From: Tipula vernalis | Taxonomy: Eukaryota; Arthropoda; Insecta; Diptera; Tipulidae | Direction of reading: 5' to 3' | NCBI GenBank assembly: GCA_958295665.1 | Contig: OY282558.1 | Span: 64,406,789-64,470,788, forward strand | DNA length: 64,000 nt | Shown here: positions 40,924-53,779 of the stretch, one piece after another | How the letters are laid out: each line of letters starts with the position of its first letter | Position numbering within the stretch: the first letter of the stretch is position 1 | Notes under the pieces: generated by a model | Told to the model about the DNA's origin: nothing | Seen by the model: only the letters and a program-made list of their open reading frames with translations | Database searches by the model: none | Position numbers and translations under genes: made by a program

Positions 40924-43900
40924 GTACTGACCTAACAACTTCGTGCGATAACTTGAAAAATTTCTTATAAAAAATTGGTTGATGAGGCGACCAAGACTGA
41001 TTAGTGATGACCAATCCTGACCTAATGATAAACGAACTATTCTTTATTCGGTTTTATACAAACTACAATTTTGAAACCATTAAATTATTACAGTAGTCAA
41101 CTTTCTAGGTAATAGTCGTATTTCTGGGCTCCACCCATAGGTCAAGTTGAAAAAAAAAAGAAAAAAAATATAAAAATGTAAGTTAAATGGAAGGAAATTT
41201 TCCAAATTACCTTTGTCTGTCCTGGAGCTTCTAAAAAAATCGAGCAAATGTGGTAGCAGCCCATTTTCTAATTTATATGATAACACAACTCCACTTCCAT
41301 TAGGTCTAATCCCATTCATTCTATTTGGATCATCTCTTTACACTGTTTGCAGTAACTCCTTTCAATGGAAACCATGGGATCATTTAGGCTTTAGATAAGA
41401 TGGCTTTTATTTCGTTAGTTAGGTTTCCGTCTTTTTAAATTACCTAATAGTTATTCGAAAAACTTCGATCTTCATCAAATATAAAATAGTTTACGAAAAT
41501 ATCTTGTAGTTTGAACATTTAATGTTTCTAAGGAATATATGACCAAAATAAACGCTTTGGTTAACAATAGGTGAACCGCCTTGACCCAATTTTAAGCAAA
41601 ATCGTTTGCGTAGATTGGTCCAGAAGTTTTTTAATCCAGAGCCAGACACCGGAGGCCAAGTCTCACGCAAAAAATATTACAACTGGAAATACCACATTTA
41701 AGTAATATATTTAGAAATGAACATGGGCAATCAAATTAGAATTTGCGTATATAAATGTATATGCGGCGAATCCCAATGGGAATAATTACCTGATGTTGAA
41801 CAGAAGAAATGTTTGAAATTAGTAGTTATATCATAGAAAAGAATGAACAGATATGGAAGTAACCATGTCAAGTATTTACATTTAAATATTCAATCTTAGA
41901 AATGAATTCGTGCTCTAATCTAGCCAGTTAAGACAGGGACAATATAATTCAATATTATATATTTCGCTTCTCTTCCGTTTTCTTTTAACGCATTCAATAA
42001 AAATTTAAAAATTCTGTGAAAAAGCACCATGAAAAAACAGGTGCTCAATTCAAATTTCGTCGGTACCATGGAAAAATAGGGGGATAGGCGCAGACAAACA
42101 TTTTGGTGTAACTTGGCTGCTTTACAAAACTTAATATTTTACCGTGATTGAAACCTATTCAGAAGATAATCATAATCTTAAAAAAAATTCATGATTCCTT
42201 TAAAATTCATGTGCCCTAGGCACGTCTCTACTTTACCTAAGCATTAATCGGTATCAAATTTGTGCCTGGACGAAATTTACGGGCCCCTGAAATTCATGGG
42301 CTCTAGGCACGCGCCTAATTTACCTACCCATCTGGGTGAATTATCTTTTCGACGCCACTCCAGTAAAGTTCGGTTTAATACATCTGCCTCACACGTATGG
42401 TGTGAGAAATCTTGTTACCCACTTTACACTTTTTTTTGCAATACCGAGAGATACAGAATATCAATCCAGATATTATTTTGGATATTTTGAACATTGTGGA
42501 AATTTCTTTTAATTTTATTGGATTATTTTCCCTTTTATGAACATTTATTTCATGTGTTGTGACATCACTAGGCTTTCTACGGCGTTTGTCATCTACTAAA
42601 GACTCTCTACCTTATTTAAATAACCGCTGCCACTTATAAATCATTGTTTTGCCAGGGCAATTAACACCATAAACTTCTCCCATTTAATTCAAACTTTTCA
42701 CATAAATTCACGTGTTTTTCACAAAAACACATTTTCCTCGTTTTGTGAGAAATTTAATAACTGCACGAGATTCAATATTTAACATTTTTGAATATGAGAA
42801 GTCGAATATATGCGATTTGTTCTTTCTGTTTTTGCAACTGCAAGAGAATGACTAAACACATACGCACATGGAAATTATTTTTTATGTCTGAAAATGAAAA
42901 AGAAAAAAAAATATCCATCTCTTTCTGCCTTATTCTCGTAAATTCTTCCTTCGTTTATTGGGTTTTATTTTCGACGAGTTAGGTTACTAGGAATCCGAAA
43001 CATCGATTTAAAAACGTCGTGCCCTTCCTCGGGTCCTTCCAGTCATACATTTCTGTTGTTTTTATTTGACCTCCCATTCTCACAAATATTGGTAATTTTG
43101 TTCGAAATTTTTTGTATAAAGATAGATTTTTGTAATAAGCACCTAATGAGGACTTTTCACTCTCTTGCTTTTACTCCCTGAAACTTCAAGTCGCTAAAAC
43201 TCTCTTTTACTTACAGATTTATGTTCGTATTATATTCTGTGAGCGGCCTCATGAAGTGCTTTAATTAAAAAAATAATAATAATTTGCTAATTATAATTCG
43301 AATTAGGACAACCTGTATATTATATCTGCTTAAGTATGTATGATGAATAATTAGAATTCGATCATCATTAATTTTGAAGAGTAGATCTTGTCTTTATTGT
43401 CGACTCAAAAAAATTTCTCATAACTACAATCATAAATATATGTAATATAAAATTGAATTCATTAAGAAAAGTAATAATTTTATTCTTTTCATTTACTACT
43501 CGTATTTATAATTTTTGGATGATTTTGATTTGAAATTAAGCAGCACACAAAATTTTTATATTTTGAGTATAATAAATAAACCAAACAAAACTAAAAACTC
43601 ATCAATCAAATTGTCTTTAAAATCAAAATTCGAGAGACGCGCATCATACCAGACATTTCGGTTTTTTTTTTTTTTTTTTTTTTTTATGGTTGGTTGTTGC
43701 AAAAGTCGCGTATTTCGCGTATTTAATAAAATAAATTATGAAAATTATTTTTATTATAAATTATGTGATTGAAATTAATATTTTGTTTATATACATAAAT
43801 TGGACATTGATTAGATTTGTATTTGATTGGGGTCTCTCTTTCTCTCTCGTCTGCGTGTGATTCATTTCAAGAAAGTGTGTGATAGTATTTCGATTTTCAA

Positions 43901-45322
43901 ATTTTTTTGGCTAGACGGAATTCAATTATAAATTTGTTTATAGCATGGATTTTTTAGGATACGATAAACACAGGTGAGCCCATATTTAAATTTGTAACTA
44001 CAGCTACATACTACTTAGTCAACAAGGTCAGAATTTAAAAATCACCCAAGACAACCAAGGAAGCATTATTCCGGATTATGGAGGAAGCTGCTTGACGCGA
44101 TACTTGATTGTCTAATAGAAAATTAAACATTTTTTTTTGTTGAAAAATGGTGTTTCTAGAAGTGAACCCACCATCTTATGTACTAGATTAATTAAAGATC
44201 GATGAATCGAGTGTTGGTAAATAAACAAAATCTTCCAAATTAACCTCGATAAGTATGTAAAATTGTATTGTGGTCTACACCAACCGGAAACTAATTTCCA
44301 ACAAACACAACAACAAAAAAATTAATTAACTAGGAAAGAGTTTTGTATAGTTAAGCTCATATACATGAAACTTTCACAATCGAGCGCATATAACACTTAA
44401 ACAACAATAACAAACCAAAAACGATGAAACCATTAAGATACAAAATAGCAAAATTACAAAAATTAATAATAATTCAGTTTATTACTGAGGTGATCGTCTT
44501 CACACTAAAAATCTTAATAAAATAAAATTAAAAATACAGTTTTGATGATCGAGAAGGTGAAGTATTTCTGTCCGTCTCATTTTAAGAATTTTATATACCT
44601 ACCAAACGTATATATTTGCACTAAATTATTTGTTAGGTGTTAGAATAGTGAGGCACGAGGGCGCCTAGTCTCTGTTATTAAAGTAGTCACAAGAACCAAT
44701 CCGGGGCATCAACGATAATTAAGAAATTATCGAGCAAACTGTATTTTTTCTGCTTTGCAAGATTCCAATTTATTGATTAACCGAACAAATTACAGATAAT
44801 TTGGGTACAAGACCCAACTCTCTTAACCAATTCCAATTTTTGTTTTGTTTTGTTTTCTTTTAAATTTCGCGCGTTTTTTTTTTTGTGCTTTTTTAAATCT
44901 CACGCCTAAGAGGTAATAATGATAATTGTAATAATAAGCTACTAATTATGAATTAATAGATGAACTTTTGAATTAATTTATTTTCGGTTTGTTCATCCTC
45001 CCAAAAAATTCATCAAATCACGGAAGAAGGCAACAAAATCATATTAAGAAACTGGTTTTGGTTCACATTGGACGAATCGAAAATAAACTTTGGAGATGTA
45101 CGAATACGCTAAATGTTTACTGTGTTGGATTGTATAGTTTTATAGTCCTACATTTTATACAGTGTACTAATTGAATTTACTTGGTTTGAATTTTCTTCGA
45201 ATTAAACTTTGTTTTGGGTGTTTTCGTGTATTTGAAAACCAAACTTAAGTAGGAACAGGGCTCGCCTCAATCTAAATGGATCCTATTTTCATAATTACCC
45301 AAATTACATCCATGTTTCCTCA
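40924..45322. other. Long intergenic stretch, no gene seen
   Basis: AT-rich, low-complexity patches (23-T run at ~43662-43685). One imperfect local duplication: ATTCATGTGCCCTAGGCACG at ~42206 and ATTCATGGGCTCTAGGCACG at ~42291, both followed by TTTACCTA. No recognised coding, RNA or element signature. Confidence 0.4.
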
Positions 45323-45747
45323 CTATCGGTAGTCTGGCGGATGTGGTGGGGGGACAATAAGTCGAATGATTTTCATCGGCTCCGCAACCTATCACAGCAC
45401 CCACTTTCTGTCCGCTGTGCTGGTGGGTGGGTGGTCACGAACGGATGTACATTTATCAGATATATCCAGGAGAGACTCGCAAGTGCATGTACGACCTCCA
45501 CGTGGTGGCTACTGGTAACTAGGAATTTTTCCTGGGCTAATGTACATCGCTGAAGGAGTAAACCTTACACATATCCCCAAGTCACGGTGGAACAGCATAT
45601 GCCAAGGAATGAATGGTTAGTGGGTAAACTAATCTCTAATATGTGGACTCTGGATACCAGGCGACCTCCAGTTTTAATCAGCCTTACCATCGTATACGGA
45701 TCTCTGCGAAGGTGGATCATTTATTTCTCCAAAACTCGTGGGAACAA

Positions 45748-46853
45748 ATGAACACAAATAAAATCAAATCAAAAGAGACAGGCACTCTCAAAAAGCCGAC
45801 AGGTACAACGGATGGTGGCTCAAACCTTAAAGGTGGAATCACCAACGAAGAAACAATAAGGGTCTTGAAGGCTGCGGTGCCGGGTACCAGTGGAAGCCGA
45901 AGGCCTGCCGTAGAAAAAGGGAGCTTGGACGTTGGAGTTATTCCTAAGGCTAAGCGGCGGTACAGAAACCGACGCGCGGCGCAGAAGATATTAAATAGGC
46001 TGGCTGCCACCCCCGAGGGGCTGCTAACGAAGGAACAGAAGGAATCTCTGGCATGGGCAAAGGTTACCTTCTTAGGCAACAATTCGGGAAGAGTACCAGC
46101 AGAGTCGAAAAGACAGCGGTCCCAAGGCGCAAGGCAAGCTAGGAATAGTAAGCGACCCAGAATGCAAGACTGTTCAGTGACGTCCTTAAAGAGCATCCAG
46201 GGATACTAGCCGTCATTGAAAGGAGTCAAGAAGATGGGAGTATCACCCTCGATAAATAAAGGCTAGTGTATAACGCAGTGAACTCCGTTTTCCTAACGGT
46301 CCTCGGAGAAAATCCGGGGCCATCTCCATCTTGTAGGGATGCAGGATGGCACCAAACGCGCGTTAAGCTAACGACGTGCGCAGAAGCTGGCAGTGGTTGA
46401 CAGGGACGAGATCCCTAGCAGACCAAGGGCACGCGTCTGGCTGCCAATCGAGCCCTCTTGTCCGGATGAATTAATGCGCCTAATTCGGGCAAGCAACGTT
46501 GATCTTCCGACGAACAATTGGAAGATCATTAAGCAAGAAGAGGCGAAGCGAGGATCTAGGTTGTCCATTTTAGTGGTGAACAAAGAGTCCCTAGCCCCTC
46601 TAGCTAAACAGAAGGGGTAATCGGCTTCGGTTTCGGGTCAATTACCCTAAAGGTGTTTAAAAAGGATGAGGTCGAAGCGATTGTGGAAGACCTACCAGGG
46701 AAAGAGCAGAGTGAAGGTGCTAACACGCGGGACGTTGGGAGCTCAGCGATGGAGCGATTGACGGCTATGGGTAGTCGCCTATCCCTGGACTCGAACGAGG
46801 AAGATCGGGTCGAGTCGATGGGGGAGGAGGATAGCATAAAGAGCCAACACTGA
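45748..46853 (+). pseudogene. LINE copy C ORF1 with DUF4780-like domain
   Basis: ATG at 45748 follows the leader. First part: basic, Lys/Arg/Gly-rich (KKPTGTTDGGSNLKGG; AKRRYRNRRAAQKILNRL; ESKRQRSQGARQARNSKRPR). After the stop at 46207 and a frame change, the region 46393-46620 gives RPRARVWLPIEPSCPDELMR, LIRASNVDLPTNNWKI and SILVVNKESLAPL, the pattern of the DUF4780 domain of arthropod LINE ORF1 proteins. A third frame to 46853 is acidic. The protein would bind element RNA as a particle. Copy A shares only the N-terminal half. Confidence 0.75.
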
Positions 46854-46943
46854 GCACCGGAAGGAAGCGTCAGGATGGATGACGTCACCCTAGAACCGAG
46901 AGATTAAACCCTGCCGCGACAGCGGAGTGTATGTGAAGAACAA

Positions 46944-47891
46944 TTGATCCTCAGACTGACCATATCGGATGAGGACATAATCCTAGTTCAAGAACCCTGG
47001 ATTAGTAAAAACAAGATCTGTGGCCTCGGTTTAAAAGGGTATACAATTTTATACTCTTCTGGGTCCGATAAGATCAGATCTTGCAGTCTCGCTAAAAATA
47101 ACTTGAGTATTTTTCTTCTTCCACAATATAGTAGTGGAGACGTAATGGCACTCGGCCTGGAGACGGGAGGCTGCTTACTATGGCTGGTTTCAGCCTATAT
47201 GGACCGAGAGAAGGAGGTTCCATCGGATAACCTTGGGAAACTGATACTCGAAGCGGAACAGGAAAAGATCGGAGTAATACTGGGTTGTGATGCAAATGCG
47301 CATCATATAATCTGGGATAGCACCGACATCAGTGATAGAGGTGAGTACTTATTTGATTACTTATTGGATACTAACCTTGCAGTGTGTAATCTGGGGCAAG
47401 AGCTCACTTTTATTATTAGTAACAGGCAGGAGGTACTGGATGTTACCTTTGCATCAGACTCTATTACACATATGGTCAAAGAATGGAGGGTGGCGACGGA
47501 ACACTCCTTCTCGGACCATCGGTACGTGACGTGTAATATTGACATTCACCCTGTTACCCGGAAAGCCTTCAGGAATCCTAGAAGGACTAACTGGAACAAA
47601 TACGGGGAACTATTAGTAGGACTCCTACCGACCGATGCTCCGAATCCCCTAGCTACAGAAAAGGAGCTGGATTTCCTGGTGGGGGAAATCACAAGCGCCT
47701 GCAACTTGTCCTTGGACACTGCTTGCCCCAGGAGAATATCTAAAGGGAAGCAGATACAGGTATGGTGGTCCAGGGAGTTGGGAAACCTTCTTTCAGGATG
47801 TAGGAAAGCATCCAATAGAGCTAAGGACTCTAGGGAAGCCAGGACTGGAACTCCTATAAGAAGCACCTTAAAAAGTATAAAAAGGAAATAA
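46944..47891 (+). pseudogene. LINE copy C endonuclease
   Basis: The most complete endonuclease in the window: DIILVQEPWISKNKICGLGL (catalytic Glu), LVSAYMDREKEVPSD, GVILGCDANAHHIIWDS, RQEVLDVTFAS and EHSFSDHRYVTC. It nicks the target strand to prime reverse transcription. The frame reaches the linker and is broken by a one-base loss at ~47842 (CCAGGACTGG where copy B has CAGGATTGGG), giving an early stop at 47891. Confidence 0.85.
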
Positions 47892-49617
47892 GGGAGGCGC
47901 GGAGAAGGTCTTGGAGACTATTCTATGATAAAATGGAAGGTGTTTCGGAGACTTCGCGCCTCAGGAAAATCTTATCTAAGAGTCCAACGAGCCCTAGTTA
48001 CTTAATTAAACCAGATGGGCTGTGGACAACATCTAGTGGGGAATCATTGGCGCTTCTGTTGAATACCCATTTCCCAGGTAGTGTGGGTGTGTCGACGGAG
48101 CTTGGTAGGAATGGGGAAAAATTATCGTCGGGGTGCCCGGAGGAAATCGTGTGCAAAAACCGGATCCTATGGGCACTAAACGGCTTTAAACCCTTTAAAT
48201 CGGCAGGCCCGGACGGTATCATCCCCATTCTCCCATGGCTGGAGGTGATCTTCAGGGGTGTCTAAAACTGAGTTATATTCCTAGGAAATGGACGGAGGTT
48301 AGGGTGATTTTCATCCCTAAAACGGGGAAGAATTCACAGGCCTACCTAAAGGACCTAAGACCTATAACTCTATCATCCTTTCTGTTGAAAACATTGGAAA
48401 GAGTGATCGACGTGTACATACGTGCAAAAATAAAACCCAGTAATTGGGCGACTTCTCTCATGCGTACTGGAAAGGGACATCTGTGAACATGGCTCTGCAT
48501 TCCCTGGTGCGAACAATTGAGAAATCAATCCACTCGAAAGAGTAATGTATGGAAAAGCCTTCCTCGATATAGAGGGTGCCTTTAATAATGTCAGGACGGA
48601 GGCAGTTCGGGAAGGACTGTCTTTCTTAGATGTGGACTACCCCTTAGGGAAGCTGATAAATCAGATGCTAGAATGCAGGATTATTAACGCGTATATGGGG
48701 GAATCCACCATTAGGAGGCGAGTAGTTAGAAGAACTCCGCAAGGTGGTGTCCTATCACCTCTTCTCTGGAACATAGTTATCAATGGATTACTTTTGGAAC
48801 TGGAGAGGGAGGGAATAGGGGTGATAGCGTATGCAGATGACGTAGCAATCGCGATCTCGGGGAAGTACCTAGGCACGATTAAGGAAGTCATGCAACACGC
48901 GCTCGTAATCATTACAAAGTGGGCCAGCAAATGTGGGCTGGGTATAAATCCATCCAAAACAGAGCTGGTACTCTTCACCAAGAAATATAAAATTCCGGTA
49001 GTCGCCCCTCCTACCTTAAATGGCACGGCACTGGCCTTTACTGAAAAGGCAAGATTTCTGGGCATAATCTTGGACAGTAAGCTAAATTGGATGCCCAATA
49101 TTTTAGAGAGAGTAAAGAAGTTCACCATGGCTCTGTATTCTTGTAGAAACGGGGGGGGGGAGGAGATGGGGTCTAAAACCAGAGCTGGTACACTGGCTCG
49201 TCACCGCTGTAGTCAGATCGATTCTGATGTACGGGGTGAGTGTGTGGTGGCCAGCACTAAACAATAAATCCTATAAGAATAAGATAGAGAAGGTACAGAG
49301 AACGGCCTGCTTGCTGATAAGCGGGGCACTGAGGACAACCCCTACACGTGCTCTGGAGGCTATGTTCTACCTTCTTCCTGTCGACATCTTTGGTAAGCAG
49401 AGAGCGGCAACTACGGCTGCACGATTCTCTGCCGTGTTTGAGTGGAAATGTCTTAAGACGGGCCACTCGACGATTGGCAGGTCGCTAAAGGCAGATGTGA
49501 ATAATAGTGACTACACGATACCGAATGTATGCTTTGAAAAAGGTTTCCGGACTCTTCTCCCCTCAAGGGAATCCTGGAGGAACAGGTCAATAACAGAAAT
49601 TGGAACTATACAATTCT
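47892..49617 (+). pseudogene. LINE copy C reverse transcriptase
   Basis: At least four frames: 47933-48265 (MEGVSETSRLRKILSKSP, then GFKPFKSAGPDGIIP), 48235-48486 (LRPITLSSFLLKTLERVIDV), 48545-49130 (FLDIEGAFNNV, TPQGGVLSPLLWN, YADD in IAYADDVAIAISGK) and 49227-49610. Breaks include a ~40-bp loss near 48225, a stop before MYGKAFLDIEG at ~48540, and a G-run (~49150-49158) causing a shift. Catalytic blocks are individually intact. Confidence 0.85.
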
Positions 49618-50157
49618 ACACTGACGGCTCCAAGCTAGACGGCAAAGTCGGAGCAGGAGTCTATTGTGACAATTTAAATGTGAATATATCCGTTCGTCTT
49701 CCTGATCATTGACTTGGTTGAAGCATAATGTCATATCCACAAGGGATATAACAATATATGTGGACAGTCAGGCGGCAATCAAGTCGCTGGAATCAGTTTC
49801 TCTGACGTCCGTGGTGGCATTGAAGTGCCGCTCATCTCTTAACGAGATGAGTGAGCATTTCAATATCCAGATAGTCTGGGTCCCCGGTCACTCGGACGTA
49901 CTGGGGAACTGCAGGGCGGACGAACTGGCAAGGCAAGGTACAACTCTTCAATTGAAACCGGAAAGGGCAAATCTGGGGAGGCCCATAGCGGCGTTGTATA
50001 GGGCGCTTAGAAATGAGGCGATAGCCTCGGCACAGAAGAGGTGGACTAACACCATAACATGTTATGTAGCGCGGCAAGTCTGGCCGTAACTGACTTAAGT
50101 ATAGTCGTGGGGGTACTCACAGGACACTGCCTCATTGGGGAGCATGCGAGGAGACTT
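49618..50157 (+). pseudogene. LINE copy C RNase H, missing catalytic Glu
   Basis: Here RT and RNase H are joined without a stop (…RNRSITEIGTIQFYTDGSK). A ~50-bp deletion at 49710 joins RLPDH to TWLKHN, removing the QAEVVAIEE block and shifting frame. The frame resumes with YVDSQAAIKSL, WVPGHSDVLGNCRADELA and stops at 50089. The zinc knuckle is lost at the junction with the BEL fragment. Confidence 0.85.
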
Positions 50158-51040
50158 GACTTTTCTCAATGGAGGCAAGTTATCGTCATTTATCAGAAAC
50201 AGATCGCCACAAGATAAAGTGATGAATTCGTTGTTCCATGATTTGCGTTGCTGCCCAAAAATGTTGATGTATTTGTTGCATAAGATTCCATCGTTTCATG
50301 AGAGACAAGCTGTGGTCTTTTACATCCGGTTCAGGAATGGACGTGAGGGGTCGACCAATTAGGAAATGACCGGGCGTTAAGGCTTGTAAATCACTGGGAT
50401 CATTTGACATTTGATACAATGGTCGAGAGTTTAAAACCGCTTCCGCTTGTTTAATAAGGGTATTCAACTCTTCAAAAGTTAATGAGGCGTTTCCCATGAC
50501 CCGACGTACTTTGCGGATTTGACCGCAGCTTCGTAAATTCCACCAAAGTGTGGGGAATATGGTGGAGCAAAATGCCAAATAATTTTGTCTTCCTCGCACA
50601 GTTTTCGAATATCTTCCTTATGGCATTGGCTAGAGAACAGCTCGAATAATTGATGCAGCTGATTGTTGGCACCAACAAAATTTGTAGCATTATCGGACCA
50701 TATGTGCTTGCAAATGCCTCTTGTTGCAGTAAAGCGTTTCAGTGCACCGATAAATGCCGAAGTTGTAAGTTCCGTAACCAGTTCAAAATGCACTGCCTTG
50801 GTGGTAAAGCATACAAATATGTAAAATATGCTTTGGTTGGCCTTTTTCCTCGCAGCTTGTAGTGAATATAAAACGGCCCGCAATAATCAATGCCGACGTT
50901 GGTGAATGGAGGTGGCATGGATACTCGGCTAGTCGGAAGATGTCCCATGAGTTGAACGATGTTCTTTGGATGAAATCGACGGCAGGTAAAGCATTGATTG
51001 ACAACCTTTTGTAACAAGGTGACGTCCACTTAAAGGCCAA
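50158..51040 (-). pseudogene. BEL/Pao 3 integrase
   Basis: Zinc module second half at ~50940-51000 (NQCFTCRRFHPKNIVQLMGH), catalytic NVGIDYCGPF, WSDNATNFVGANNQL and FGGIYEAAVKSAK (the Glu), then AVLNSRPLYQMSNDPSDLQA and [18 protein letters not shown]. Several frames are needed. The C-terminal region is compressed by a deletion and ends at the LINE junction. Confidence 0.85.
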
Positions 51041-51926
51041 AACTGCTGGCGGGCAGCTGCCAGAAGAGCTTGTGGACCTTTGGATTTAATAATAATGTTG
51101 TGAAGGGATGAGAGGTTGGTAGAAGAATAGGATGTTTAATTGCATAGGAAAGATTTGCGTGGGATAAACGACCGCCAACACGAATAATATTGTTCTCGTC
51201 AAGAAAGGGAGATAAGGATTTTAGGCGAGAGCGGTTGCTGATTTGTTTGCCACATTTGAGTTGCTGGAATTCTTCGGCAAACCCTTCTCGTTGAATCATC
51301 CTTATAATAGTAGATAAACCGTATTCTCTTTCTGCAACTGATAGCCCCAGGAGGAGACATCTATTTTCCTTTGCAGTTTTTGAATTGGCCACAAAACGCA
51401 AGATAAAGCTGATTACATTGATTAGAGATCGATAGTTATGCTTGTACTTAATGATATTATATAGGTCGGTAAATTCCGAGGTGTTGTATTCTGCAACCAT
51501 GACCGATTTTGGAATTTTACATCCCAGAAGATCCTTTTCTCCAGTAAACTGGGAAGTTAATTTCTACCACGAGTCGTCAGGCTGAGTTAAGAATTCTGGC
51601 CCGTGGAACCATAACGACGAGTTGACTAACATTGATGGCTGCATCCTCCTAGATATTAAGTCAGCTGGATTTTCGCTTGAAGGAATGTAGTGCCAATCGG
51701 ATGCCTTTGTGAATTGCGGAATAGTAGATACACGGTTTGCGACAAATGTTTTTAGACGTGATGTTTCAGAAGCAACCCAATGAAGTATGATTGTGGAATC
51801 AGTCCAATGAAACTTCAATGCTGGAATGACGCGCTTCATTAGGTTCACCAAAAGTTCAGCTGCGCAGAGCTCGAGTCGATGAAGTGATTCCCGTTTAGTA
51901 GGTGTGATTCGAGATTTTGAGCACAA
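51030..51926 (-). pseudogene. BEL/Pao 3 RNase H and linker
   Basis: 51564-51926: CSKSRITPTKRESLHRLELC, FHWTDSTIILHWVASETSRL and SSENPADLISRRMQPSMLV (Gly of the usual SRG changed). A shift leads to 51030-51500 with LSPFLDENNIIRVGGRLSHA, NLSYAIKHPILLP and the start of the zinc module (VHKLFWQLPASSF, His pattern degraded). Confidence 0.85.
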
Positions 51927-52139
51927 TAAATAAGTTGAAAATTTCTCGTCACCACTGCTAGTGCGGACGTATATTGTTGCTCCGTATGCTGCTTCACTGG
52001 CGTCGGAAAAAGCATGAATTTGAACTTCAGAAGGGTGATTAATCTGAAGAAATCTACTTTGAATACAGATGTTGGGGTAACGCGCTATCCCAATTTATTT
52101 TTAACCTCCACAGGTCCTGTATGAAGAGTTTATCCAACG

Positions 52140-53000
52140 TTATAATAGGTCCAGTAGTGGATCAAATATGCGCGCTACTTCAGAGAGACTTATTCTCTTT
52201 GTAACGGGCTTGGCAGGATCAAAATCTGCTACCTTGAAACGAAATGGGTCACTTTGTGGAAGCCAATATATGCCAAATGTTTTGACGTAGTCAGAGTCAT
52301 CGATGCTTAAATAAGGCTCACGGTCAGCATCGTCAATATCAGCAATCAAAACACTGAACAACGTGGTCCTTAATTCTTTTTTACTTCATTGATTGTCTCT
52401 TCTCCTATAAGTAGGTCATCTACGTATATATCGTGACGAATAGCAGATGACGCTTCGGGATATATGCAGCTGTTAATTTCGGCAATAGTATAGATGCATT
52501 TGGTGGCCAAATATGAAGAAGCTGTCATTCCATAGGTTACAGTAGTAAGCCGAAAAATACGTATAGAGGATCCGTTATCGTATTGCGCCATATAATGTAC
52601 TGCAGATAAGTATCCGCTTGTTTCACACGGATCTGGCGGTACATTTTAGTAATGTCGGCACTGATGACATATCGATGAGTGCGAAAGCGAAGTAAGACTG
52701 AGAAAAGGTCGCTCTGAATTTTACCTGTATCGGTTTTGGCAGACGCATCAAATACCACGCGAATCTTTGTTGTGGAACTGTCATTTTTAAAGACGCAATG
52801 ATGCGGAATGAAGTAATGAATCTTAGCTATTTCAGATTTCGGAATAGGGACCATGTGGCCCAGATTCTCATATTCATTGAGAAATTTAGTGTATAATTGC
52901 TTGAGCTCACTATCTTTACTTAAACGTTTCTCTAAATTGAGAAATATTTGTGCAGCCATGGTTTGTGAATTTCCCAACGTAATAGGTGAGCATGTCAAAG
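52140..53000 (-). pseudogene. BEL/Pao 3 reverse transcriptase
   Basis: IHYFIPHHCVFKNDSSTTKI, RVVFDASAKTDTGKIQSDLF, ISADITKMYRQIRV, then after a shift TVTYGMTASSYLATK and HDIYVDDLLIGEETI (YVDD intact), then FGIYWLPQSDPFRFKVADFD and LSEVARIFDPL of the A17 region. The normal SLND-GP block after DASAKT is shortened to one residue run, a small deletion. Confidence 0.85.
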
Positions 53001-53667
53001 GTAAAGAACCATGAAGCGACCGGAATTATCTCGAGAAGTATTCCCCGCAAAATGTGCCTCGCATGTTGTTTCCACTTGTGTGTAGTTATGCTGTGGAGTG
53101 ACTGCAGATTCAACATTCCAAAATTTTTCTAGTAAACTGTCTAATGCTGGCTCATCAGTTGTTGTGGCTAAATTGGAATGTGTAATCATAGGAGCAAAAT
53201 TAGTGATATTCCCGGCTATGATCCAGCCAAGTTGCGTATTTTGTAGGTAAGCTAGCAGCAAGTTCGATTTGCCCAATTGATAAAATTGTTAAATAGAGCT
53301 CGGCCCCGATAAGTAGATCAATTTTTTGTGGTATAACAAAACCTGGATCTGCTAGATGAATATTTTCAGGTATTTTCCAATTGGAAGTATTAACGGCGAT
53401 TGCGGGTTGCGAGCTTGTATTGTTTGATAAAATTTGAGCGTCCAAAAAGGTACTGAACTCAGATATGCAGGAGCGAATCCTTAAATTAACTGAAAAGTTG
53501 CTTGACGTTGATTTATCGTTGATACCTCGGGTGGATGATGATATTTGCTTCCGAGTTAAGCCAAGTTTGGCTGCAAATGCTTCAGTGATAATATGAGCTT
53601 GAGAGGCTAAATCGAGTAAAGCTCGGCCGATGATAGGTACGCCATTTTTGTCGTAAACTTTTACCAA
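52995..53667 (-). pseudogene. BEL/Pao 3 aspartic protease
   Basis: GRALLDLASQAHIITEAFAA occupies the place of the catalytic LLDSGSQ motif, so the essential Ser-Gly of DSG is lost (D-L-A). Typical DUF1758 sequence follows (LADPGFVIPQKIDLLIGAEL, then TQLGWIIAGNI in the next frame), ending in the RT linker (LLEKFWNVESAVTPQHNYTQ). Confidence 0.85.
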
Positions 53668-53779
53668 TGCAGTAGATAGGTAAACGTAGGAGTCAATACT
53701 TTAGTAAAATTGACTTACGAGATGCGTATCTCTCCAAATTGCCCTATCTGATGCCCTATAAAATTGATGACAATAAATA

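Larger units (their letters stand above)
45323..50157 (+). mobile_element. LINE copy C, full 5' end, 3' cut off
   Basis: Starts with the leader shared with the element at 683-1446, then ORF1 and ORF2. It belongs to a different subfamily from A and B (same architecture, clearly diverged). It ends abruptly within RNase H at ~50157 (…GGAGCATGCGAGGAGACTT), where a BEL/Pao fragment begins. Many indels inactivate it. Confidence 0.85.
50158..53690 (-). mobile_element. BEL/Pao fragment 3, truncated at both ends
   Basis: A minus-strand BEL pol fragment lying from within DUF5641 (…DDNLPPLRK at ~50165) to the protease start (~53690). No LTR, Gag, PBS or TSD was found. It abuts LINE copy C on one side and a Gypsy remnant on the other. 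Its sequence is clearly diverged from elements 1 and 2, so it is a separate family. Confidence 0.85.

Noticed and set aside
42200..42330. Tandem duplication with CCTAGGCACG / CTCTAGGCACG
   Set aside because: Two short imperfect copies ~85 bp apart; no sign of an element or function.
45717..46196. 159-codon minus-strand frame opposite LINE C ORF1
   Set aside because: ORF1 on the plus strand has homology to copy A; the antisense frame has none.
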